From Candidatus Humimicrobium oleiphilum (lineage in GTDB: Bacteria; Actinomycetota; Humimicrobiia; Humimicrobiales; Humimicrobiaceae), in assembly GCA_002304935.1 (NCBI GenBank), contig DBPS01000004.1, forward strand, positions 1 to 45,467: a stretch of DNA of 45,467 nucleotides. The letters run 5' to 3'. Numbering within the stretch: the stretch's first letter is position 1; every line of letters begins with the position of its first letter. The notes below the pieces were generated by a model, which saw only the letters and a program-made list of their open reading frames with translations, ran no database searches and was not told the DNA's origin. Below are positions 39,732 through 45,467 of the stretch, piece by piece. The position numbers and the translations under genes were made by a program.

Positions 39732-40621
39732 AGATAGTCTTCCCTTACGATTCTTTTTATGGCTATATAACCAGTTAATTCCAATAAAGTCCCAATTAGA
39801 ACAGCGGTTATCCCCAAACCAGTAGAAATAAATCTATCAACTGCATTATTAAAGATGAAATACATAAAAATAAGACCGATAGCCGGGAAAAAAACTATTA
39901 TATTCCCGGAAAGCCTGCTTTGTGCAGTACGTGTTTTTATTTTAGTTCTTACTCTTATATTTTCCTGAACTGTTTTAAGTATGTTTGAAGCAATAAAAAG
40001 AAAGTTCCCACCTATCCTGCTATTGATTTTTATGGCATTGACCAATAGCCTTATCTCTGAGTTATCCGCTCTTTTTGAGAACTCATCAAGAGCTTCTTCA
40101 AAAGGAATATTAAATTCCACTTCGTTATTAATTTTTTTCAAATATGAATATAGAGGATTTTTGAACCAGGGTAATGAAATATTAAAGATCTGTCTTATGC
40201 TTTTCCCTGATTTTAAAAGGATTATCATATTTGAGATAAATTCTGCTACCTGTATCTCAAAGAATTCCTTTCTTTTCTCCTGAATTCTTTGAAAGATTTC
40301 AAATGTGATTATAGCTGCCACCATGCTGAAGAATATCGAAATAAAAATATTCTTAAAAAAAATCAGGAATAGTGCCAGCGCTATAAAAAAAACAATAGGA
40401 AATAAAATGGTTTTTTTTATATTAAAAAAACGAATAAATCCTTCATTTTTATTTATTTCAGATTTATTGCTGTTATACCGCTTATATATATTTTGAAGAG
40501 AAATATGTTTATGCATAATAAATAATCTTATTGATTTTAATATTCCTTTTAAAAAGAGGAATATTATTATGCTGACAAATAAGGAAATAATTAAATTTTG
40601 TTTTAAAAAACCAAATAACAT
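39728..40621 (-). CDS. TadB-like type II secretion F domain protein
   Basis: The 297-residue protein has N-terminal membrane segments (about 10-24 and 72-110), then a T2SSF domain with FISNMIILLKSGKSIRQIF, FEEALDEFSKRADNSEIRLLVNAI and IKTRTAQSRLSGNIIVF. Membrane segments close the C-terminus. It forms the pilus platform with TadC. Its end overlaps tadC by four bases, and it starts 55 bases after tadA. The ribosome binding site is weak. Assignment to TadB over TadC rests on gene order. Confidence 0.85.
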   Translation of the reverse strand: MLFGFLKQNLIISLFVSIIIFLFLKGILKSIRLFIMHKHISLQNIYKRYNSNKSEINKNEGFIRFFNIKKTILFPIVFFIALALFLIFFKNIFISIFFSMVAAIITFEIFQRIQEKRKEFFEIQVAEFISNMIILLKSGKSIRQIFNISLPWFKNPLYSYLKKINNEVEFNIPFEEALDEFSKRADNSEIRLLVNAIKINSRIGGNFLFIASNILKTVQENIRVRTKIKTRTAQSRLSGNIIVFFPAIGLIFMYFIFNNAVDRFISTGLGITAVLIGTLLELTGYIAIKRIVREDYL

Positions 40622-40676
40622 AACTATTAAATATTATAGTTTAATATAAAATTTTAATATTTTACTATAAAAAAAA

Positions 40677-41912
40677 TTAATTCATTTGTTTGGGAAAATA
40701 ACAGGAAAAATCAAAGCAATCTTCTATATGATATTTTTTTGTCTGATATTTTTTCTTATTGAAGATGCATATATTTTTAATTTCTATTTCAGATATATCC
40801 TTATTATCATTGACCCTTCTAATAACCTCACCAACCTCTGATATTACTCTTTCTCCCGTTTTAAGCCTTTCCATAAAAATAATAATTTCAATCGAAGATA
40901 ATATTATTTTTCTTGCTGCACAAGTATTGATATTCGAACCTGCAATCATAAGCATGGTTTCTAATCTTGAAATAAGATCATAACTGGAATTTGCGTGAAC
41001 AGTTGTCATTGAACCTTTATGCCCGGTATTCATAGCCTGCAGCACATCGATTATTTCTGACCCTCTTACTTCTCCTACTATTATTCTGTCAGGCCTCATT
41101 CTCATTGCATTTCTGACCAGATCCCTTATTGTTATTTCTCCCTTTCCTTCAAGATTCGGGGGTTTGCTTTCAAGTTTTACAACATTTTCGATTTCTAAAT
41201 TCAGTTCTACTGTATCCTCTATAGTAATCGCTCTTTCTTCCCGGGGTATAAAACCTGAAAGGATATTTAGCATGGTAGTCTTTCCTGTAGAAGTAGCACC
41301 AGTCAGGATTATATTTACTTTTTCGTGAACAAAAAATTTTAATAAATCCGCCAGACTCTTTGTCAAAGTCCCACAATTAATAAGATTCTCGATGTCTTTC
41401 AGGTTCCTTCTAAACTTTCTTATTGTAACAGTTATATCATTGACATTAACCGGATTAACTACAGCATTTATCCTTGAACCATCACCAATTCTTGCATCCA
41501 CCATCGGACAGCTTTCATCAAGTCTTAAACCCAGAGGATTTAGTATTTTATCAACAAAGTTTTTAACTTTTTTATTATTTTCAAACTCAATATCAGATTT
41601 ATATATTTTTCCGTCTTTTTCAAAATAAATTGTGTCATAATTATTTATCATAACTTCAGTTATTTCAGTATCTTCCATTAAAGGAGTTATTGGTCCAAAC
41701 CCAAAACTGTTTTCATAAATTCTCGAAATAAGATTTTTAAGATTTTTTTTTGAAACTTTTATTTCTTCATTTTCAACAATCTTATGTAAAGCTTCCTCAA
41801 TTTTTAGAAAACGTTCTTTTTCTGATAATTTGCTTATTTCAAAAAAATCCAATGTGTTGGACATTTTATCCTGTACGGATTTCGTTAAATCTATTTCTTT
41901 ATGCATATACAT
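40677..41912 (-). CDS. TadA/CpaF-like pilus assembly ATPase
   Basis: The 411-residue protein is a CpaF/TadA-type secretion ATPase. Walker A is GATSTGKT (205-212), where the usual Gly-Ser is Ser-Thr; Walker B is RPDRIIVGEVRGSEIIDVLQAMNTGHKG; a catalytic His lies in TTVHANSS. The N-terminal domain has GFGPITPLMED and the arginine-rich VTIRKFRRN. It hydrolyses ATP at the inner face to build the Flp pilus. The C-terminal tail after residue 380 is lysine- and isoleucine-rich with no clear function. It starts 17 bases after the TadZ-like gene. Confidence 0.93.
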   Translation of the reverse strand: MYMHKEIDLTKSVQDKMSNTLDFFEISKLSEKERFLKIEEALHKIVENEEIKVSKKNLKNLISRIYENSFGFGPITPLMEDTEITEVMINNYDTIYFEKDGKIYKSDIEFENNKKVKNFVDKILNPLGLRLDESCPMVDARIGDGSRINAVVNPVNVNDITVTIRKFRRNLKDIENLINCGTLTKSLADLLKFFVHEKVNIILTGATSTGKTTMLNILSGFIPREERAITIEDTVELNLEIENVVKLESKPPNLEGKGEITIRDLVRNAMRMRPDRIIVGEVRGSEIIDVLQAMNTGHKGSMTTVHANSSYDLISRLETMLMIAGSNINTCAARKIILSSIEIIIFMERLKTGERVISEVGEVIRRVNDNKDISEIEIKNICIFNKKKYQTKKYHIEDCFDFSCYFPKQMN

Positions 41913-41929
41913 CTTTATAAAAATTAATT

Positions 41930-42691
41930 TTAATTATTATTGTTATCAGGAATATCCTTTATTATGCTTTCCGCTATCTGTCTAATATCATTCACGATCT
42001 TCAGATTATATTTAAAGATACTGGCAGGCCCTTTTGTTAAGTATAGATTTTCGATATCTCTGTCATATGGAATAAACTGGCTTATCGGATATCTGACAAG
42101 AGAATTTAATTTCAAAATAGATACCGATGGCTTAATGTTGTATTTATTGATTATTATCTTTATATTCAAATTGTCTTTTGACTTTAAAAAATAGCTTATT
42201 ATTGAATTTATATTTGAAACAGATACTTTATCTGCCAGACTGACAATTATCAATTCGTCAGACAAATCAAAAATACTGCCGTTTTTTATATTGAAATCGA
42301 CAAACATATCACAATCGACAATAACCAGATCAAATATACCTGTAAACAGCTTAAATAAATTTTTTAAGAATAAATATTTGAAAATTTTATTTTGCTGTTT
42401 TAAGGGAGGAAAAATATAGCTGAGGCTATTTTTGAAATTCACAATAACCTTTTTTATATCCTCAATAGCTGGTTTCTTTTTTTCATAATATATATCTGCT
42501 ATCGTCATTATTTCTTCATTTACTGTATGATAAATTGTCCTTGAATCTCTGGAACCTGTATTCATATCAATCATTAAAATATTGTAATTGGTTTTCATGG
42601 CAAGATAATTAGCTATGCAGTTAGCTGTAAAGCTCTGGCCACAACCTCCTTTGCTGCCGGTAAAAATGATTACTTTACCAAATATCTTCAT
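41930..42691 (-). CDS. TadZ/CpaE-like MinD-family protein with altered P-loop
   Basis: The 253-residue protein has the MinD/ParA fold: first strand KVIIFTGSKGGCGQSFTANC, then NILMIDMNTGSRD and LVIVDCDMFVD. The deviant Walker A reads KGGCGQS. Lys14, the signature lysine of deviant P-loops, is kept, but the usual GK(S/T) lysine is Gln19. ATP hydrolysis may be impaired or absent. TadZ/CpaE proteins localise pilus machinery to a cell pole. There is no N-terminal receiver domain, unlike many CpaE proteins. Six bases separate it from the CpaB-like gene. Confidence 0.85.
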   Translation of the reverse strand: MKIFGKVIIFTGSKGGCGQSFTANCIANYLAMKTNYNILMIDMNTGSRDSRTIYHTVNEEIMTIADIYYEKKKPAIEDIKKVIVNFKNSLSYIFPPLKQQNKIFKYLFLKNLFKLFTGIFDLVIVDCDMFVDFNIKNGSIFDLSDELIIVSLADKVSVSNINSIISYFLKSKDNLNIKIIINKYNIKPSVSILKLNSLVRYPISQFIPYDRDIENLYLTKGPASIFKYNLKIVNDIRQIAESIIKDIPDNNNN

Positions 42692-42697
42692 TTTTAA

Positions 42698-43444
42698 TCA
42701 CGCTTTAGATGAACAAATTGACATATTCAGAACTCCATTTCCATAACTTTTAAATAAGTCTTCTGCTTCTTCCTTATCCAGATAGAAAGTAACCACAAGC
42801 TTGCCTGCATTGTTATCTGCAAAACCTTCATTATATAAATCCAGTAAAGCAATTTGATTTTTATCAGAATTATCATCAGGATTTTCCATTTTTTGTTTAC
42901 TGTTTTCTGAAATAAAAATTATCTCCTTACCGGATATAATAGTTTTGGCCATTAAGCTATCTTCATCGTGACTATAATAAGTAGAAATAATGTCTACCTT
43001 ATCGCCAATTGTAACCATGCCTGGATCTCCGTAATATGAGACGGGTACACTCACAGCTTTCTTGTCTTTGGGTATATATGAAGAGAAAGCAAAATTATTC
43101 TTGTTAAATGTTTCAGAATCCTCAAATTTGCTATATGAAATTATTTCACCGGGTTCAATGGCTTCAATAACGATTTTATTTCTTATATATTCGGCATCAC
43201 TGATAAACAAGTCAGAGAATATACTTTTTGAAATCCTCTGAATTGTGACATCCTCTTCATCTATAAAGCAACCCGGAGCAATATAGGCTGACGCTACAAG
43301 GACTTCATTAAAATCACCCTGCATTTTTTCACTATCTTCTGGTTTGGATAAAAAGACATATATAAATATGCCGCCAATAATAGCAATTAAAATAAAAATA
43401 CATGTGATTATTTTCTCTTTATAAAATAAATTTTTAATCTGCAT
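42698..43444 (-). CDS. CpaB/RcpC-like pilus assembly protein with SAF domain
   Basis: From the chosen ATG (43444) the 248-residue protein has a basic start, one membrane helix (about 13-32, FILIAIIGGIFIYVFLSK) and an external SAF-type domain: EVLVASAYIAPGCFIDEEDVT, then KIVIEAIEPGEIISYSKF, KKAVSVPVSYYG and GDKVDIISTY. This is CpaB/RcpC. The longer frame from 43549 would add 35 residues; AGAGGA eight bases before 43444 favours the shorter form. It is the first gene of the pilus operon as read. In diderms CpaB works with the secretin RcpA; no secretin gene is seen here. Confidence 0.87.
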   Translation of the reverse strand: MQIKNLFYKEKIITCIFILIAIIGGIFIYVFLSKPEDSEKMQGDFNEVLVASAYIAPGCFIDEEDVTIQRISKSIFSDLFISDAEYIRNKIVIEAIEPGEIISYSKFEDSETFNKNNFAFSSYIPKDKKAVSVPVSYYGDPGMVTIGDKVDIISTYYSHDEDSLMAKTIISGKEIIFISENSKQKMENPDDNSDKNQIALLDLYNEGFADNNAGKLVVTFYLDKEEAEDLFKSYGNGVLNMSICSSKA

Positions 43445-43579
43445 GTTTTTATCCTCTTGAATTAATTCCAACCATTTAGTGACAGACCTTTTATAATTAA
43501 TGAACCCATATACCATATAGAATCTCGATTCATTATTTATATATAGCACAAATGCACAATTATGTAAATATATAATTTA

Positions 43580-43636
43580 AAAAATCTTAAAACTAAGAAA
43601 GGTTCACAGTAATAACTGCCGGACCTTAAGATTTTT
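43580..43636. terminator. Terminator-like stem with inner hairpin after the DUF192 gene
   Basis: AAAAATCTTAA (43580-43590) pairs with TTAAGATTTTT (43626-43636) in an 11-base stem. Inside it GGTTC and GGACC (43601-43605 and 43621-43625) form a second helix with one G-U pair. On the minus strand the structure ends in five T after the DUF192 gene. The long interior makes it an unusual terminator; a structured leader for the pilus operon is an alternative, since cpaB begins about 136 bases further on. The rest of the 248-base gap is AT-rich. Confidence 0.55.
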
Positions 43637-43692
43637 CTGTTTTGTTATTTGTCAGATATATGAGCCTTGAAAAGTTTTATGGGGATTCAAAA

Positions 43693-44025
43693 CTAAAAAG
43701 CCAGAATATCTCCGCAGGATATTCCTGTTTTTTCAATAAAACCTGCTTCTGCTTCAACAACTTTGACTGCGCTTTTAATAAAGCGGGTAAATCTGAATAT
43801 TTTGAAATTTTTAAATAAAGCAGCTACTTCATTATTTTTGTTTAAGAATATTATATCGATAGGTCTTGCCATCCATAAAGTATGTACCCCGTTACAGTCA
43901 TTGATAAGAAATATCTCATTTTCTTTTAATTTTTTAAATATAAGACCAGTCAGTTTTCCGAAAAAGCCTTCAGCTTTAATTATTTTTATATTTAATTTTA
44001 TTATTCTTTTTCCTGATACAGCCAT
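43693..44025 (-). CDS. DUF192 family protein
   Basis: The 110-residue protein matches DUF192: FFGKLTGLIFKKLKENEIFL, GVHTLWMARPIDIIFLNKNNEV and the closing VEAEAGFIEKTGISCGDIL. The family is widespread and its role is not established. Many members are secreted; this one has no clear signal peptide. It lies 203 bases after the UroD-family gene with a strong terminator between them, and 248 bases before cpaB, so it is probably transcribed alone. Any link with the pilus locus is positional only. Confidence 0.88.
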   Translation of the reverse strand: MAVSGKRIIKLNIKIIKAEGFFGKLTGLIFKKLKENEIFLINDCNGVHTLWMARPIDIIFLNKNNEVAALFKNFKIFRFTRFIKSAVKVVEAEAGFIEKTGISCGDILAF

Positions 44026-44126
44026 CTTTAATAATATGCTTAATTAATTATATAATATTAATATTAAAATATAATACTATATAATTAATAATTAATAAAC
44101 TTTTTTATATTGTTTTCCAAATATTT

Positions 44127-44155
44127 AAGGGCTTCCCGAATAGGGAAGCCCTTTT
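44127..44155. terminator. Rho-independent terminator after the UroD-family gene
   Basis: AAGGGCTTCCC pairs perfectly with GGGAAGCCCTT (11 bp) around a five-base loop GAATA. A and T runs flank both arms, so it can work in both directions. On the minus strand it stops transcription from the UroD-family gene before DUF192. Confidence 0.9.
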
Positions 44156-44228
44156 AATTTATAATCCCTGATAAAAACTTTTAAAATTATATTGTATAAG
44201 CATATTTCAATAATATGATTGTATAATA

Positions 44229-45251
44229 TTATTTTATTTTGTAGTTTCTACCTGTTTCCATGAATGCCCTGATATTCTCAAGAGGTGTCTCCTGTGGAAG
44301 ATCACATCCAGTGCTGAGAACAAAATTTGCATATGGATCCATCATTTCCATCAGATATATGACTTCTTTTCTTACATCTTCCGGTTTTCCTCTGAGCATG
44401 ACTCCGCTTGGGTTAACATTGCCTATTATCAAAACATATCTGGTTAGTATCTTGGCTATTTCCTTTAAATCAACACCCACTTCTTTGGAATCAAGGCTGA
44501 CTCCGTCAACTCCTGAATTTGCCATTTCATTTACAAGGTGCGTTGTGTTGCCGCATGTATGATAAATTGTGCTGACACCACTAAGCTTACAGCTGTCTAC
44601 TATATGCTTGACATATCTGGCCGAAAATTCCCTGAACTGCCTGGGACCCAGCATAACCGCAGTAGGTTCCAGTATACAAATTACTTCTGCTCCGGCAGTA
44701 ACAAGCATATTTACATACTCATGTATTTTTTCAATAGTAAGTTCACATAGCTTGGTAAGCTTCTCCGGCTCAAGCAGTGAGCACATAGCTGCTTCATCAG
44801 CACCCATGATCAGGGCAGCAAGCGAATAAGGTCCTATTACATAAGCTCCTTTCAGAACTTTTTCATCAAGCCCCAGTTTCATAAGTTTGACAGTGTTTAC
44901 ATATCCGATTATCCGGCTATCAAGGCTTATGTTTATCTCCCTTATTTTTTCAATGTCACTGAGAGCAAATTTGTCTTTAGGTACTGTTGCTGACTCTTCT
45001 TTTGGAAAAACAGTATACCTTCCAAGAGCATTTGCTTCTACAGAAAGATCCATTAAAGGGAAAATGAGGTCCGGTTCAAACATTTCAACAAGTTTTCTCA
45101 TTACCTTATAGTGTTCACCATAATTCTGCTGGGCTATCTTTATATTAGTGCCGGCTATCTCTACACCGGGAAAACCAAGCAAAGGCACTACGGCTCTTTT
45201 TTTATCCTTGTATTTTTGCTGTACTATCTCAATAAGATTTCTTCTTTTCAT
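44229..45251 (-). CDS. Uroporphyrinogen decarboxylase-family methyltransferase (MtaA/CmuA-like)
   Basis: From the ATG preceded by a perfect AAAGGAGG site the protein has 340 residues. It has the URO-D barrel but the cobalamin-methyltransferase zinc motif: His231 and Cys233 in STIYHTCGNTTHLV and Cys316 in LSTGCDLPQETPLEN. True uroporphyrinogen decarboxylases lack this set. MtaA/CmuA relatives move methyl groups between a corrinoid protein and a thiol or tetrahydrofolate. No corrinoid protein or partner methyltransferase is visible beside it; they may lie outside the window. Its upstream region is the structured repeat at the right edge, so its promoter may lie within that repeat. Confidence 0.9.
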   Translation of the reverse strand: MKRRNLIEIVQQKYKDKKRAVVPLLGFPGVEIAGTNIKIAQQNYGEHYKVMRKLVEMFEPDLIFPLMDLSVEANALGRYTVFPKEESATVPKDKFALSDIEKIREINISLDSRIIGYVNTVKLMKLGLDEKVLKGAYVIGPYSLAALIMGADEAAMCSLLEPEKLTKLCELTIEKIHEYVNMLVTAGAEVICILEPTAVMLGPRQFREFSARYVKHIVDSCKLSGVSTIYHTCGNTTHLVNEMANSGVDGVSLDSKEVGVDLKEIAKILTRYVLIIGNVNPSGVMLRGKPEDVRKEVIYLMEMMDPYANFVLSTGCDLPQETPLENIRAFMETGRNYKIK

Positions 45252-45281
45252 ATCCACCTCCTTTCAAAAAGAAATATCCGG

Positions 45282-45467
45282 TTTCAAATCCTGCAGTTAT
45301 GGTCGGGATGGAGGGATTTGGTCTTTCGTCTCATCTTCGATTCGCTGCAGAGCCGCGGACTCCTTCGCCATGCTCAGTCCGTCCTTTCAAATCCCTGGTT
45401 TAAATATGTCACAGGCATATTTAAACACTACCTGACAGATATCTTTCAAATCCTGCAGTTATGGTCG
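45282..45467. repeat. GC-richer structured repeat running off the right edge
   Basis: A 24-base sequence (starting TTTCAAATCCTGCAGTTATG, ending GGTCG) occurs at 45282-45305 and again at 45444-45467, the last base of the window, giving a 162-base period. Between the copies are nested inverted repeats: GGGATTTG (from about 45313) with CAAATCCC (from about 45388), CGGACT with AGTCCG, and a 13-bp stem with one G-U pair at 45398-45426 (outer arms GTTTAAATATG and CATATTTAAAC, loop ACA). The left half is visibly richer in G and C than the rest of the window. It may be a mobile or structured-RNA repeat. It is not a tRNA: no T-loop GTTCRANNC is seen. Its full length is unknown. Confidence 0.8.

Noticed and set aside
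44229..45251. Heme biosynthetic uroporphyrinogen decarboxylase (hemE)
   Set aside because: The HxC and later Cys zinc motif belongs to MtaA/CmuA-type methyltransferases, and no heme genes are nearby.
45305..45395. tRNA or tRNA remnant in the right-edge repeat, because of its GGTCGGGATGGAGGGATTTG start
   Set aside because: No T-loop, anticodon arm or CCA-ready acceptor stem can be built; the fold is a different multi-branched structure.
45258..45467. CRISPR array at the right edge
   Set aside because: Only two copies of a 24-base repeat with a period of 162 bases, and the intervening sequence is itself structured, unlike spacers.

Overview
The window is AT-rich, tightly packed bacterial DNA with most genes on the minus strand. 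Several things point to a Gram-positive-type (monoderm), probably anaerobic bacterium: a LytR-CpsA-Psr cell-wall protein, a lipoprotein solute-binding protein, a Rex redox repressor, a cobalamin-dependent mutase-like enzyme, a MtaA-like methyltransferase, HdrD-type iron-sulfur proteins, and a Tad/Flp pilus locus with no secretin in view. A low-GC member of the Actinobacteriota (OPB41/Humimicrobiia-like) would fit, but that is an inference from gene content. No rRNA or tRNA gene, CRISPR array or insertion sequence was seen.

Layout. (1) 1-4109: sugar-type ABC transporter operon (permease cut by the left edge, double ATPase, binding lipoprotein) with a GntR/UTRA regulator upstream. (2) 4214-6132: glycosyltransferase and PerR-like Fur regulator. 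(3) 6257-9521: three genes overlapping by 4 bp each, encoding an opine-dehydrogenase-like oxidoreductase, a B12-binding mutase-like fusion and a UPF0316 membrane protein. (4) 9906-11092: truncated response regulator translationally coupled to a REC-HD-GYP protein. (5) 11102-15871: UvrD-like helicase, PfkB kinase, LacI regulator with a perfect palindromic operator, and a rhodanese. (6) 15897-19216: sulfur-trafficking and electron-transfer operon (ArsR, DsrE-like, TusA, NarI-like cytochrome b, HdrD-like protein). (7) 19420-24527: DUF4405 protein, ECF sigma factor with a DUF5667 partner and small metallopeptidase, then lon behind a densely structured leader and before a strong terminator.

(8) 24543-34417: purine biosynthesis operon read right to left, purB-purS-purQ-purL-purF-purM-purN-purH, with a small unknown gene in front. 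It covers most steps from PRPP to IMP plus adenylosuccinate lyase. (9) 34539-37632: LCP protein, Rex, methyltransferase with a zinc ribbon, and SSB. (10) 37656-43444: Tad/Flp pilus operon (CpaB, TadZ, TadA, TadB, TadC, Flp pilin, TadE and a TadF/TadG-like protein). (11) 43580-45467: DUF192 protein, two terminators, a MtaA/UroD-family methyltransferase, and a GC-richer structured repeat that runs off the right edge.

The items most worth a second look are the B12/opine-dehydrogenase operon, the sulfur operon, the right-edge repeat, the lon leader, and two places where a good ribosome binding site precedes AUU rather than a standard start codon. Start codons were re-chosen by ribosome binding site for lon, purH, purL, purS, cpaB, the metallopeptidase and the UroD-family gene.
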